The notes beneath the pieces are model-generated. The model saw only the letters and a program-made list of their open reading frames with translations. It ran no database searches and was not told the DNA's origin. From NCBI RefSeq assembly GCF_000014225.1, contig NC_008228.1, positions 5,084,001 to 5,148,000 on the forward strand: a stretch of DNA of 64,000 bases. Direction: 5' to 3'. Both the position numbers and the translations under genes were made by a program. Of the stretch, positions 9,883 to 19,794 are shown one piece after another (within the stretch, counting starts at the first letter, position 1; each line of letters begins with the position of its first letter). This DNA is from Paraglaciecola sp. T6c (lineage in GTDB: Bacteria > Pseudomonadota > Gammaproteobacteria > Enterobacterales > Alteromonadaceae).

Positions 9883-10605
9883 GTGAATGGCTTAGAAGTG
9901 TTCACCCTTAATTGGCTAGGGCTTACAAAAGTCAAAAGCATACAAGCGGCCAAAATAGCACAACAATGTTTGCTGTGCAGGCAAGACAGCGACGCGCTTA
10001 TTTGTGATTACTGCAGGGATGACTTAACTTTGTTTGAGTGTGAAAAATACGACTACAATTTATTGAATTGGCCCAAAGCGAAACGCGGTTTAAAGCATCT
10101 GACGGCAAATAACGTGTTAGCGCTAGCTGATTATCAGTGGCCTCTGTCGCGATTACTCACTAGCTTGAAGTTTTCTAATAAAATCCTGCACGCCAACGCT
10201 TTGGCCAAACTTTTTGTTGCACATGCGCTGAACAGCCGCTGCGCAATGCCTCAAGCGCTCATGCCAGTTCCGCTGCACCCGAGGCGCTATCAAGAACGCA
10301 AATATAATCAAAGTATCGAGTTAGGGAAACGCATTTCAGCCCTAACCGGCATCCCGTTAGTGACTGATGCGATCACTCGACATAAAGCCACACAAACGCA
10401 AACGTCTCTCTCCAGCGCTCAGCGAAAAGCCAATATGAAAAATGCGTTTACACTTCAGCGTCCCCTAAGCTATCAACACATCGCCATATTGGATGACGTG
10501 ATCACCACAGGCGCTACCGTTGAGGCCGTGCACCAACTGCTAAATAAGCATCATCCAAGTTTACGAGTGGATGTATGGTGTATGTGTCTTACCCTGGAGC
10601 ATTAA
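9883..10605 (+). CDS. comF: ComF family phosphoribosyltransferase-like protein
   Basis: A 240-residue protein with an N-terminal four-cysteine zinc ribbon (CLLC near residue 30 and CDYC near residue 42) and a C-terminal phosphoribosyltransferase fold with the PRPP-binding motif ILDDVITTGAT. ComF (GntX in E. coli) is needed for DNA uptake in naturally competent species; its biochemical role is unsettled. A stop codon at 9874 forces the start to be GTG at 9883 or GTG at 9898; neither has a strong ribosome-binding site. Its last 17 bases overlap the end of the convergent M14 peptidase gene. Confidence 0.9.
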   Translation: MNGLEVFTLNWLGLTKVKSIQAAKIAQQCLLCRQDSDALICDYCRDDLTLFECEKYDYNLLNWPKAKRGLKHLTANNVLALADYQWPLSRLLTSLKFSNKILHANALAKLFVAHALNSRCAMPQALMPVPLHPRRYQERKYNQSIELGKRISALTGIPLVTDAITRHKATQTQTSLSSAQRKANMKNAFTLQRPLSYQHIAILDDVITTGATVEAVHQLLNKHHPSLRVDVWCMCLTLEH

Positions 10606-13147
10606 TTAAACTGGACAAGAATATTGCGTTGCTCAACAAACGCCTTGTTCCGCGCCAATAACCACGAAAGTTTGGGTTGTCGGTAAACGCAATCACTTTA
10701 CCTTTTCCAACACTGTGAGCCACGATAGAAGCGCTATTATTAATAAGCTCTTGCAACTCATCAGCAGCGTAACCAGACACGAGGGAGCGTGAAGTGTAAC
10801 GCCCAACTGTGATAAACGGCGTTTTAGGCGCACGCATCACGACTGTGCTGTTTTTAAATGAAGGTAAATGCGAACGGGGAAAGCCAAAGGTAAGTGGATG
10901 ACTGGTATCTAATTGCGTCTCAAATACCGCCCCTGCGATACGCTGCTTAGCCGCTAATCGGTCTTTATCTGCGTAGGTTAAGTCTTTCTTGGAAAACGCA
11001 CGTTTGATTTCATCTTCATTTAAAAACGATGCCTTAAGCCAGTCTTTGTCAGCAAACCATTTTGCCGCTGTTCGCTGGCCTATCATTACTCCACCCGCAG
11101 ACAACCATTTTTCCAGCGATCTAACTGTTTTCTCGGGTACGTCAGAATAATCTCCGCTAACCCAAATGATGTGACTATAGCGAGAGAGATCAAGACGAGA
11201 AAAGCGAGGTAAATCAGTGACAGTGACAGGCATCCCCACCACGGTATCCAAATAATGCCACGCTTCACCCACTTCATATTGTGATGTGCCATCACCGCCA
11301 ACTAGCAACACTTGAGGGCTCTTGACGGCGAACATTTCACGGCTGCCAATGTCGATACCTTGTGCCGTTAGGCCTGATAAAATGGGCCAAATTTTAATGC
11401 TCGTTTCATTTGCACCGTTATTAAGCAATGCCACTAGATTGTCAGGCTGTTTCAGCGCTAATGGGATCAGTACCGAACCCGCGCTAAAACTAATATTACC
11501 TTGATCGGTTGCGGCAGCAAAATCAGATCCTGCAATTTTAACTTGCACGCCCTCGCGGAGCAGTTGGCTTAGTAACTTAGGTGCTTTTGAGTCGGCCCAA
11601 GAAAACCCATACGCGTATGCGCTCTCAGTATTGACTGGGAGACTGTTTTCCGGCTGATTATTGGGCTCATTGGCAACAGGCATTTTGCGCCACAACTTTC
11701 GCTCCACTGGGGAGTATTGAATATTAAATGCAAGAGGCAAGTTCCAGCTTGATACATCGTAAAAACTATTATCATTAAAGCTTTTACGCTCAGAGAAAAG
11801 CGATTTCACTAGGCGATATTGAGGCTGGTTTAACGGCACAAAAATACTGCTCAATGGCTGATAAGTCAGATCATCTACGCGCATTTCTTTATTCAGGTAA
11901 TTAAACCTGATTTGATGTTGCTGCAATATCGACTTGAGGTCAGAAAAGCGGGTTGCATCTTTTGATTCACTAAGAAGATAACCCACCGTTTTATCGTCTT
12001 TTATCAGTTCGTTGGTTTGTTCAGTGAATTCTGTTGGGTAAGCCAACAACTCGGCTTTATTGGCCAGTGCTCCCTTGAACGTTGAAAGAGACGTGGTGAC
12101 TTGATTTTGAATGGTATCAGTGAAATTCAGTTCACCATTGATAGACTCTTGTTTATGTCCACGACTGCTGGCCTGCTCAAATAGAATCCCTATGCTGCCT
12201 TGGGCGTCTGGATACGTCGAACCTTTGCCATAATAGAAATCATCGTAGGCTTCTTGAGTGAAATACAGCTGTTTTTTTTCATCCAGCGCAGCTGCATGAA
12301 ATTTGGCTAACTCGGCTGTCAGTTCGGTATTACGTTTGGGCGTCCAAGGATTATTACGCGACGCGATCCCCGGCTGAAAAAAATAGCTACTATTGGTACC
12401 CATCTCATGAAAGTCTGTAAGTACATGGGGGCGCCAGCGCTGAAACTGCGCAATACGCGCCTGTGATTCAGGGTGCGTCAGCAATAACCAGTCGCGGTTT
12501 AAATCAAACATATAGTGGTTTGTTCGACCACTCGGCCAAGGCTGCTGATGCTCTCTGTGATTTGAGTCTGCCACTAATTGCTGGCCACGATTGCCATTCG
12601 CCCACTGGGCAAATCTTGCTAAGCCATCAGGGTTAATGCTCGGCTCCATGAGTACTACGTTATTTTCAAGCAATTGCTGAACAGCCTCATCTTGCGCTGC
12701 CGCTAAATAATAAGCCACCAGCAATGCAGCATTGGCACCGGATGATTCATCACCGTGTACGCTGTAGCCCATCCACAATATGAGAGGATCATCTGAGACC
12801 CTTTTTTGCCCGAACGAAGCGAGGTGATTGTTACGAATAGATTCAATATTTTGTTGGTTTTTAGCTGCCGTAAACGTCAGTAACAACAGAGGCCTATTTT
12901 CATGGGTTCGGCCGGTTTCCTGCAGTGACACTCGATCAGATTTGTCAGCCAAAATGCGCATGTACTCTACTAGTTGATCATGGCGCACATGCCATTCACC
13001 CACAGACGCCCCGAGGACTTGGGAAGGGCTAGGGATGGCATCGTTAAACTGCGTATTGGCGGGTAAATATTCGTTATCGGTGAGCGCTTGCGCCGAAACA
13101 GACAAAAAAACAGAACACACAAAACCCCAAAACCAACCGCACTTCAT
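10589..13147 (-). CDS. secreted M14 family zinc carboxypeptidase
   Basis: An 852-residue exported metallopeptidase. Residues 1-21 form a signal peptide ending SAQA. The catalytic domain (about 50-370) carries the zinc ligands H131 and E134 in SVHGDESSG, the substrate-binding region EPSINPDGLARF, FDLNRDWLLLTHPES, TDFHEMG and the general-base glutamate region GILFEQASSRG. The C-terminal 450 residues form a further domain with a glutamine-amidotransferase-like flavour (IIWVSGDYSDVPEKTV, GGVMIGQR). Probably periplasmic or secreted, degrading peptides. It sits between comF and nfuA, an insertion relative to E. coli gene order. Confidence 0.9.
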   Translation of the reverse strand: MKCGWFWGFVCSVFLSVSAQALTDNEYLPANTQFNDAIPSPSQVLGASVGEWHVRHDQLVEYMRILADKSDRVSLQETGRTHENRPLLLLTFTAAKNQQNIESIRNNHLASFGQKRVSDDPLILWMGYSVHGDESSGANAALLVAYYLAAAQDEAVQQLLENNVVLMEPSINPDGLARFAQWANGNRGQQLVADSNHREHQQPWPSGRTNHYMFDLNRDWLLLTHPESQARIAQFQRWRPHVLTDFHEMGTNSSYFFQPGIASRNNPWTPKRNTELTAELAKFHAAALDEKKQLYFTQEAYDDFYYGKGSTYPDAQGSIGILFEQASSRGHKQESINGELNFTDTIQNQVTTSLSTFKGALANKAELLAYPTEFTEQTNELIKDDKTVGYLLSESKDATRFSDLKSILQQHQIRFNYLNKEMRVDDLTYQPLSSIFVPLNQPQYRLVKSLFSERKSFNDNSFYDVSSWNLPLAFNIQYSPVERKLWRKMPVANEPNNQPENSLPVNTESAYAYGFSWADSKAPKLLSQLLREGVQVKIAGSDFAAATDQGNISFSAGSVLIPLALKQPDNLVALLNNGANETSIKIWPILSGLTAQGIDIGSREMFAVKSPQVLLVGGDGTSQYEVGEAWHYLDTVVGMPVTVTDLPRFSRLDLSRYSHIIWVSGDYSDVPEKTVRSLEKWLSAGGVMIGQRTAAKWFADKDWLKASFLNEDEIKRAFSKKDLTYADKDRLAAKQRIAGAVFETQLDTSHPLTFGFPRSHLPSFKNSTVVMRAPKTPFITVGRYTSRSLVSGYAADELQELINNSASIVAHSVGKGKVIAFTDNPNFRGYWRGTRRLLSNAIFLSSLINAPG

Positions 13148-13238
13148 ACGTTTACACCTTTTGTTACATCAAAATTAGCCTGAAAGTTATCCTGAAAGGT
13201 TCGCATGTTTTAGCTGAAATTGACATAAGTAAACATTA

Positions 13239-13263
13239 TTACTTGAGTGTTTTAGTCAAGTAA
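13239..13263 (+). promoter_or_regulatory. candidate IscR type 1 binding site upstream of nfuA
   Basis: A perfect nine-base inverted repeat, ATTACTTGA (13238-13246) and TCAAGTAAT (13256-13264), lies just upstream of a -10-like TACAAT (13270-13275). Inner 25 bases agree at 22 positions with the type 1 IscR consensus as I recall it (ATASYYGACTRWWWYAGTCRRSTAT). The site would cover the -35 region, a position expected for repression by [2Fe-2S] IscR. Binding is inferred. Confidence 0.6.
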
Positions 13264-13306
13264 TTTTGATACAATCTCGATATGTTTCAAATACAGGACC
13301 TTTTTT

Positions 13307-13885
13307 ATGATTTCTATTTCAGATACAGCCCAAGCGCACTTTTGTAAATTGCTTGAAAAACAAGAGCCTGACACTAATATTCGGGTTTTTGTCGTTAACC
13401 CCGGTACGCCTAGCGCTGAATGTGGTGTTTCCTATTGCCCACCAGACGCCGTGGAATCAACCGACACCACCCTAGAATTTAATGGGTTTGATGCCGTTGT
13501 TGATGCAGAAAGTGCTCCTTTTTTAAGCGAAGCAGAAATTGACTTTGTGACTGACCAAATGGGCTCTCAATTAACCTTGAAAGCACCAAACGCCAAAGCG
13601 CGTAAAGTTGATGACGATGCCCCACTAGAAGAGCGCATTAATTATATGATTGAAGCAGAGATCAATCCGCAACTTGCCAGCCACGGCGGTAAGGTTATGC
13701 TGATGGAGATCACCGAAAAAGGTGAAGCTATACTTCAGTTTGGCGGCGGTTGTAACGGCTGTTCAATGGTTGATGTGACGCTTAAAGATGGTATTGAAAA
13801 GCAAATGTTAGCCCAATTTTCTGGCGAGTTAACAGCAGTGAAAGACGCTACCGAACATGAAGCCGGCGAGCACTCTTACTACTAA
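13307..13885 (+). CDS. nfuA: Fe-S cluster carrier protein NfuA
   Basis: Carries and delivers [4Fe-4S] clusters to apo-enzymes. The 192-residue protein has an N-terminal degenerate A-type domain (1-95) and a C-terminal Nfu domain with the cluster-binding CNGC (Cys149, Cys152), the same positions as in E. coli. The ATG follows AGGA at a workable distance. A candidate IscR site lies in its promoter. A small membrane-protein gene follows after twelve bases and is probably co-transcribed. Confidence 0.96.
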   Translation: MISISDTAQAHFCKLLEKQEPDTNIRVFVVNPGTPSAECGVSYCPPDAVESTDTTLEFNGFDAVVDAESAPFLSEAEIDFVTDQMGSQLTLKAPNAKARKVDDDAPLEERINYMIEAEINPQLASHGGKVMLMEITEKGEAILQFGGGCNGCSMVDVTLKDGIEKQMLAQFSGELTAVKDATEHEAGEHSYY

Positions 13886-13897
13886 TTAGTCGTTAAC

Positions 13898-14176
13898 ATG
13901 CTTAAAAAGCAACTGAGTAAATTAGTCGCTGATCCACATAAAAGCTGGGGTCGTTTTAAATACGGCCTCGGCTTTTTTGTTATTGGCGTCATACTGATAC
14001 TCATTGGCAGTCAAAATTGGGTGTGGCTGCAAATTCCAGGACTGATAGGGCTTGGCATTGGCTGTGTGTTGGCCTTGTATGGCTATATAGGTATTTTGGC
14101 CTACCGCATGCAGAATGCGTTTAGTTTATCAAACGCCCACCGCGATAAAGATAAGCAAAGTAACCGCCAAGACTAA
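13898..14176 (+). CDS. small two-helix membrane protein
   Basis: A 92-residue protein with two predicted membrane helices (about residues 24-40, GLGFFVIGVILILIG, and 46-68, IPGLIGLGIGCVLALYGYIGI) and basic ends. It follows nfuA by twelve bases. Its last 56 bases overlap the 3' end of the convergent MATE gene, which is unusually long for a tail overlap. I do not recognise the family. Confidence 0.75.
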   Translation: MLKKQLSKLVADPHKSWGRFKYGLGFFVIGVILILIGSQNWVWLQIPGLIGLGIGCVLALYGYIGILAYRMQNAFSLSNAHRDKDKQSNRQD

Positions 14177-15476
14177 GGCCCCGCCCGAGCATTAACAACA
14201 ACAATGCGACCCACAAAGCATAGTTTTGATATTCTTGCAGTAGCCACCAGCTAGGAAAAAAGAAAAACGTGGCGCTAAGCAACATACTGTTTTGCATTGC
14301 CTTTGCTCGTGTTAGCCCCACAAACACGCCGTCCAGTAGGAAACACCAATGACTCACGATGGGCAACAACCAGATGATGAATAGGTACTGCGCAGTGAAG
14401 TTTCTAAGTTCTGGCAAATCCGTCAGTATTGCGATGATCTGCTGACCAAATACTACAAAGCTTAAGCTGTAACCGCCAGCCACTACGGATGACCAAAATA
14501 AACCGCGCATTACCACGCGATTAATTTCACGGGCGTCTTTTTTTCCTTTAGCTTCACCTGTTAACGCCTCAACAGCGTAAGCAATGCCGTCTAACCCTAG
14601 CGCAATCAGTGCAAAAAATTGCATGATAATCGCGTTGCTCGCGGCCGTTAATGGCCCAAATCTGGCCCCTTGAAAAATAACGAACGCCAAGCACAATTGC
14701 AGTGCCAAATTACGCACAAAACTATAACCGTTTAGGCTCATCAGCTGCGCCAATGAAGACCACCGCCACAAGCCCCAATGAGGCTTTTGTAAGCCCATTC
14801 CTTTTATCGCCACCCAAACGCCAAGTATCAAAATACTGTATTCAGCAGCAACACTTGCTACCGCGACACCCTTAACGCCTGCATCAAACACGAATACCAG
14901 TAAGACACTTAACCCAGCATTGAGTAAATTGGCAAATATTTGAATATAAAGTACTTGCTTTGTTTTTTGTTGGCCTATCAACCAGCCAATGATGGCCAGA
15001 TTGACCAAAGCGGCTGGAGCCCCGGTAATACGCACACTAAAATATTGTTGAATAACATTAAGAAGTTGCGCTTCTGGTTGAGCGAAATGAATTCCTAATG
15101 TCAGTAGAGGTGTTTGCGCGGCCCATATTGCCAGACCGATAACCAAAGCTACGCTGCAGCTTTGCCAGAACACTCTACTCTTGTTTTCATTGTTTTGCTC
15201 GCCTTTGGCCTGGGCGCTTAAGCCTGTGCTCGACATACGAATAAAGCCACACAACCAATAGGTCTGAGTTAAAATTAGAGAGGCTATTGCTGCGCCAGCC
15301 AGATAATGACTACTGCCCATATGACCTAACACAGCAGTATCGACCATACCAATAAGTGGCGTGGTTATATTGCTTAAGATCATTGGTAGCGCTAACAGAA
15401 TCAGCTGTTTATGGGAGGCCAAGTGCCAAAAACGGTGTTGTTCACGAGCTGGAGATATAGCCAAGAAAAATCTCAC
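14121..15476 (-). CDS. MATE family efflux transporter (DinF/NorM type)
   Basis: A 451-residue polytopic protein with about twelve hydrophobic helices in two repeats. The first helix region reads LILLALPMILSNITTPLIGMVDTAVLGHMG, the hallmark of DinF-like MATE transporters that export cationic compounds using Na+ or H+ gradients. The first 20 residues are polar and could mean that translation starts slightly later. It is divergent from the polysaccharide deacetylase gene and convergent with the small membrane protein gene, with a 56-base overlap. Confidence 0.9.
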   Translation of the reverse strand: MRFFLAISPAREQHRFWHLASHKQLILLALPMILSNITTPLIGMVDTAVLGHMGSSHYLAGAAIASLILTQTYWLCGFIRMSSTGLSAQAKGEQNNENKSRVFWQSCSVALVIGLAIWAAQTPLLTLGIHFAQPEAQLLNVIQQYFSVRITGAPAALVNLAIIGWLIGQQKTKQVLYIQIFANLLNAGLSVLLVFVFDAGVKGVAVASVAAEYSILILGVWVAIKGMGLQKPHWGLWRWSSLAQLMSLNGYSFVRNLALQLCLAFVIFQGARFGPLTAASNAIIMQFFALIALGLDGIAYAVEALTGEAKGKKDAREINRVVMRGLFWSSVVAGGYSLSFVVFGQQIIAILTDLPELRNFTAQYLFIIWLLPIVSHWCFLLDGVFVGLTRAKAMQNSMLLSATFFFFPSWWLLQEYQNYALWVALLLLMLGRGLSLGGYFAYLYRGGRLIN

Positions 15477-15578
15477 TTAATAGATAAAAATAAATACGGG
15501 AAAGCAGTTTCTCGTCCGTTATGCACTAAGCATTCAATGTTACACTAGCGCCATTCAAAGCCTCTCAAAGGGAACGTT

Positions 15579-16628
15579 ATGGATCGTATCATTTTTTATG
15601 TAATGGTTTGTCTTGGTTTTTGCATCTCAATCAACAGTGCCCGAGCCAGTGACAACGCGGTTATCCTTCTTTATCACCACGTGAGCGAAGATACGCCTGC
15701 TTCTACCAGTGTTTCACCCGACACATTTAACGAACATATGACTTATTTGGCTGAAAACTATAATGTTTTACCATTAAAAGACATAGTTACTACGTTACAA
15801 AACGAGCAGCCGCTACCTGAAAACGCTATCGCGGTAACCTTTGATGATGGCTTTAACAACATTTATCAAAACGGTCACCCGATACTCGCTAGGCTCAACT
15901 TACCGTATACGGTTTTCATCAATCCTGACTTGGTTGGTAAGGTGAATTATCACTTGAGCTGGGAAGACATGCGGGCCATGACTAAACAAGGTGCCAGCTT
16001 TGCCAACCATAATTTGCGTCATGAGCATTTACTTAATCGGTTAGCCAATGAGAGTGATGAAGCATGGCTAGCTCGTCGTATCAGCGATATTCAACAAGCC
16101 GAAAAATTACTAGAAGATAATTTAAACGTACGAGATAAATTCTTAGCCTATCCTTACGGTGAATACTCCCCTGAACTACAAAAACAGCTTACCCAATTAG
16201 GTTACGTGAGCTTTGCTCAGCACTCTGGTGCTATTGCAAGCTTTAGTGATTTTTCAGCGCTTCCGCGCTTTCCGGCAGCCGGTATTTACGCGAATTTGGC
16301 ACGTCTAAAAGTGAAAATGGCCAGTCTTGCTATGCCAGTACAAAATCCATCGCCAAATACACCACTCGTTAGTGGCGAACCTTTTACCTTCGAATTCAGC
16401 GTGCAAAGCGATGATATAAACAACGCACAAATTACCTGCTATTTTCAGGGTGATGCACAGAAAATCACCGTGAACCAGGCATTGATCAGAGTGGACTTTA
16501 AACAAAAATTGCCTGCCGGGCGCTCCAGAATAAACTGCACAGCGCCGAGCAAGCGCGCGCCCTCACGTTATTATTGGTACTCAAAACCTTGGTTTATTAC
16601 CTCAGATAAGGGGCAGTGGTTAGATTAA
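15579..16628 (+). CDS. secreted polysaccharide deacetylase (NodB domain)
   Basis: A 349-residue exported protein: signal peptide ending near residue 23, then a NodB homology domain with YHHVS, the TFDDGF motif (Asp89, Asp90) and the metal-binding NHNLRH (His144, His148). This family removes acetyl groups from carbohydrates such as chitooligosaccharide, peptidoglycan or exopolysaccharide; the substrate here is unknown. The C-terminal 100 residues look like an added beta-rich domain. The ATG is preceded by AAAGGGAACG. Its stop overlaps the convergent acetyltransferase gene by four bases. Confidence 0.88.
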   Translation: MDRIIFYVMVCLGFCISINSARASDNAVILLYHHVSEDTPASTSVSPDTFNEHMTYLAENYNVLPLKDIVTTLQNEQPLPENAIAVTFDDGFNNIYQNGHPILARLNLPYTVFINPDLVGKVNYHLSWEDMRAMTKQGASFANHNLRHEHLLNRLANESDEAWLARRISDIQQAEKLLEDNLNVRDKFLAYPYGEYSPELQKQLTQLGYVSFAQHSGAIASFSDFSALPRFPAAGIYANLARLKVKMASLAMPVQNPSPNTPLVSGEPFTFEFSVQSDDINNAQITCYFQGDAQKITVNQALIRVDFKQKLPAGRSRINCTAPSKRAPSRYYWYSKPWFITSDKGQWLD

Positions 16629-17242
16629 AGCGTTTTTCTCATATGCAGGTAGGTGCCCAATTTCATTGGGCTGCTATCCACAGTAGAGCGCTCAATGTTA
16701 AAGCCAAATTTTTGATAACAATGTATAGCGGGCGCATTGTCTTGCTTAACGTCTAAGGTAAGAAATTGTTTGCCTAACTCATTAGCCTTTTCTGTAAAAT
16801 GAGTTAGGAGTTCAATGCATAGTCCTTTTCGCTGAAACGCCTTTGCAACACCGATATGCCCGATACACAATTCATCGTCTGCAGGACGAGCAAATACTTG
16901 CTGTAATGACTGGCATCGATTCAACACTTCAAGAACATCAGTACCTTGGTAATACTGTGTCATGCTTTCAAGAGTTGCTTGTACATACATTGCCCCCATT
17001 TCACGTTGCCATGCACAGCCTATCCCAGCAAGTTGCCCTTGCAACTCTATGACCCAATGATTACCAAAGCCAAATTGGCCATGTTGATGTAAAAAAGCTT
17101 GTTTCATGTAACTGCGCGCAAAATATTGATGCTGCAGGGATTGTTGGTTAAATAAAAGGGGAATGGCTTCAGGCGCAGAAGAGATAATCAAGGCTACCGC
17201 TTCTTGCGTGTCTTGAGCTGTTGCCTGACGTACGCGAGGCAC
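16625..17242 (-). CDS. GNAT family N-acetyltransferase
   Basis: A 205-residue protein of the GNAT fold. The acetyl-CoA-binding segment is HIGVAKAFQRKGLCIELLTHF (around residues 125-145), followed by LTLDVKQDNAPAIHCYQKFGF, a typical GNAT C-terminal motif. Substrate unknown. It starts two bases after the stop of the SCO gene and so is probably the last gene of the SURF1-ctaA-ctaB-SCO operon, although no link to oxidase assembly is known. Confidence 0.85.
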   Translation of the reverse strand: MPRVRQATAQDTQEAVALIISSAPEAIPLLFNQQSLQHQYFARSYMKQAFLHQHGQFGFGNHWVIELQGQLAGIGCAWQREMGAMYVQATLESMTQYYQGTDVLEVLNRCQSLQQVFARPADDELCIGHIGVAKAFQRKGLCIELLTHFTEKANELGKQFLTLDVKQDNAPAIHCYQKFGFNIERSTVDSSPMKLGTYLHMRKTL

Positions 17243-17244
17243 AG

Positions 17245-17883
17245 TTATTTGGTTGTCGCTAAGATAGTCATGTCATGCAGAATCCGTTTACTGTCGCTCA
17301 CTGCAACTTTGCCTGGGGCAAACTCTGGTTTAAAGCGACCCACAACATGACCTTGCGGATTTACCACCACCACAGATGAACTGTGATCCACCAAGTAGTT
17401 TTCGTCGTCTGTGCTTTGTGACGTCGAATACATCATGCCCATTGCGCGAACGAAAGGAAACAAATCAGCATGCTCGCCGGTTGCGGCTATAAAGTCAGGT
17501 TCAAAAAAATCGATATATTCCGCTAGTCTTTCTGTTGTATCTCGCGCTGGGTCGACCGAAATAAACGCCACCTTGACCGGGTAAGGCCCTTTAATGCGTT
17601 GCAACTCAGGATAAATGCTGCTTAAGTCAGCCAGCGTTGTGGGACAAATATCAGGGCAAAAAGTGTAGCCAACGAAAACGAGCGTCCATTGATTTTGCAA
17701 GTTTTTATTGGTTAGTGGTTGGCCTTTACTGTCAGTCAAAGAAAAATCAGGCAAGGCTCTCGCCTGCGGGTAAAGCTTAATATACTGCGTTTCATCACTC
17801 TTCGGGGGCGCTATAGTCACTGCGATCACAACACCGACAACCAATGCCACTAAGGCGATCAACGCTACATTTAATCTGCTCAA
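17245..17883 (-). CDS. SCO1/SenC family copper chaperone for cytochrome c oxidase
   Basis: A 212-residue thioredoxin-fold protein anchored by one N-terminal membrane helix (about residues 5-24). It carries the copper ligands of SCO proteins: Cys76 and Cys80 in FCPDICP, and His167 in VDHSSSV. SCO proteins deliver copper to, or reduce, the CuA site of subunit II. It overlaps the end of ctaB by four bases and closes the assembly-factor operon with the GNAT gene. Confidence 0.93.
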   Translation of the reverse strand: MSRLNVALIALVALVVGVVIAVTIAPPKSDETQYIKLYPQARALPDFSLTDSKGQPLTNKNLQNQWTLVFVGYTFCPDICPTTLADLSSIYPELQRIKGPYPVKVAFISVDPARDTTERLAEYIDFFEPDFIAATGEHADLFPFVRAMGMMYSTSQSTDDENYLVDHSSSVVVVNPQGHVVGRFKPEFAPGKVAVSDSKRILHDMTILATTK

Positions 17884-18797
17884 AAAGTAAATCTCATATA
17901 ATGGTCAACCAGTAAGACCACAAACAGTACCATTAAATGGATAATCGAAAACTTAAACGTTTTCATAGCGGTGTGTTCGTCACTGGCGAATTTTAATTTC
18001 CATGCATAATACAAGAAGCCAGCATTTAATGCGCTGGAGCCTAGCAAATATATCGCGCCTGTCATGCCAATCAGATAAGGTAACACGCTAATGAGCGCTA
18101 ATAGCACCGTGTACAGTAAAATGGATGTTTTAGTAAATTCGATCCCGTGCGTGCATGGCAGCATCGGGATTTTAGCCCGAGCGTAGTCTTTTTCACGGTG
18201 AATGGCCAACGCCCAGAAATGTGGGGGGGTCCAAATGAATATGATGAGCACTAAGAGTAATGCATGTGCATGGATATCATTCGTTACCGCCGTCCAACCG
18301 AGTAATGGCGGCGCTGCACCAGCTAACCCGCCAATAACAATATTCTGAGGCGTAGCGCGTTTTAAATACATAGTATAAATAAATGCGTACCCCACTAAAC
18401 TGGCTAACGTTAACAAAGCGGTTAAGCGATTGACCCATAATTCTAAAATAAGGTAGCCCACCACCGTAAGCACGCCTGCAAAAACGAGCGCTCGCTGGGG
18501 AGAAACTTTGCCTTTAGGCATCGGGCGATTCGAGGTCCGCGCCATTTGCGCATCAATTTTACGATCAACTACGTGGTTAATAACCGCTGCTGCAGAAGAT
18601 AAAAAACCAATGCCGGTCAAACCTGCCAAAAGTATTTTCCAACTGATCCAAGTTTCACTCGCCAAACACATCCCTACCAAAGCGGTCAGTAGGAGCAACA
18701 TTACCACTTTAGGTTTTGTCATCTCATAATAATCACGCCAGTGGAGGCCTGATTTATTTACTATGTTATGAGGTGCAACACCAACAGATTTGCTCAT
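17880..18797 (-). CDS. ctaB: protoheme IX farnesyltransferase (heme O synthase)
   Basis: Membrane prenyltransferase of the UbiA superfamily that adds a farnesyl chain to heme B to make heme O, the substrate of CtaA. The 305-residue protein has about eight to nine membrane helices, the aspartate-rich [21 protein letters not shown] (around residue 72) and a conserved [20 protein letters not shown] loop. It overlaps the SCO gene by four bases and follows ctaA by nine bases. Also called cyoE. Confidence 0.95.
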   Translation of the reverse strand: MSKSVGVAPHNIVNKSGLHWRDYYEMTKPKVVMLLLLTALVGMCLASETWISWKILLAGLTGIGFLSSAAAVINHVVDRKIDAQMARTSNRPMPKGKVSPQRALVFAGVLTVVGYLILELWVNRLTALLTLASLVGYAFIYTMYLKRATPQNIVIGGLAGAAPPLLGWTAVTNDIHAHALLLVLIIFIWTPPHFWALAIHREKDYARAKIPMLPCTHGIEFTKTSILLYTVLLALISVLPYLIGMTGAIYLLGSSALNAGFLYYAWKLKFASDEHTAMKTFKFSIIHLMVLFVVLLVDHYMRFTF

Positions 18798-18806
18798 TGG
18801 TCTCTC

Positions 18807-19784
18807 CTATGTTTTGCGATAGAGGGTGTAACTAAGTAACACCAAAATTTGTAGTAGTGTAGCGGCAACGGCATTATGCATAACGGCCACACCGACCGGC
18901 AGGCTGAATACCACATTGCTGACACCCAAAATGACCTGAATGCCTAGTACCAATACCATGATAGTGGCAATTTTTTTTAACAATCCAGAGCTTGCTACCC
19001 CGTAAATGCGAATAGCCAACCAGCACAGATAAATAAACGTAATTAGCGCGCCAGCCCTGTGCACTATATGCATGGTCATACGCTGGGCATAATCGTGCAC
19101 CCCGTACTCGTAGTTATCTGCTTCTGGCAAGCTAAAAGCTCCTATAAAATCTAGGCGCTCGTACCAGTTGCTCTCGCAAATTGGCATTTCGGTACAAGCT
19201 AGCGCCGCATAATTTGCTGATGTCCAGCCGCCTAATGCTATTTGGCCTATAAGGATGGCGATCCCTATCAAGCCAAACTTTGCTAGACGTCGGGTTTGCT
19301 GATCACCACCTGGTATGCGATATGGTAGAAGGCGTAAGTAAAGCAGAAACAACGATGACAACACGGCAAAGCCGCCTAAAAGGTGACCCATAACGACAAT
19401 AGGTAAAAGGTTAAGGGTGACGGTCCACATACCTAGCATGCCTTGAAATATGACCAGGCACAGCAGGAAAAACGGTAACTTAATAGGTCGATGATAAGCA
19501 CGCTTTACTATGCTCACCACAAAGATGATCAAGATGAGTAAGCCTAGCGCACTCGCGAAGTAGCGATGGATCATCTCGTTCCACGCTTTTTGGGGCTCTA
19601 AAGGTCGTTCAGGAAACGCCAGTTCTGCAGCATTTATCTGCTCTTGCGCTACGGGCACTTTGTAGTGTCCGTAGCAACCTGGCCAATCTGGACATCCCAG
19701 CCCTGCATCGGTCAACCGCGTGTATGCACCTAGCACAATCACAGTTATGGCAAGAATAAGGCCTGCCAACACCAATTTCCTCAT
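18807..19784 (-). CDS. ctaA: heme A synthase
   Basis: Oxidises heme O to heme A for the aa3-type oxidase. The 325-residue protein has eight predicted membrane helices in two related halves, with conserved heme-ligand histidines in EMIHRYFAS, GHLLGG, HIVHRAGA and MHNAVAA. The frame is open upstream to a TTG at 19802, but the ATG at 19784 has AGAGGG six bases before it and gives the standard short N-terminus, so it is preferred. This leaves a ten-base gap from the preceding gene. Confidence 0.95.
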   Translation of the reverse strand: MRKLVLAGLILAITVIVLGAYTRLTDAGLGCPDWPGCYGHYKVPVAQEQINAAELAFPERPLEPQKAWNEMIHRYFASALGLLILIIFVVSIVKRAYHRPIKLPFFLLCLVIFQGMLGMWTVTLNLLPIVVMGHLLGGFAVLSSLFLLYLRLLPYRIPGGDQQTRRLAKFGLIGIAILIGQIALGGWTSANYAALACTEMPICESNWYERLDFIGAFSLPEADNYEYGVHDYAQRMTMHIVHRAGALITFIYLCWLAIRIYGVASSGLLKKIATIMVLVLGIQVILGVSNVVFSLPVGVAVMHNAVAATLLQILVLLSYTLYRKT

Positions 19785-19794
19785 GAACGACCCT

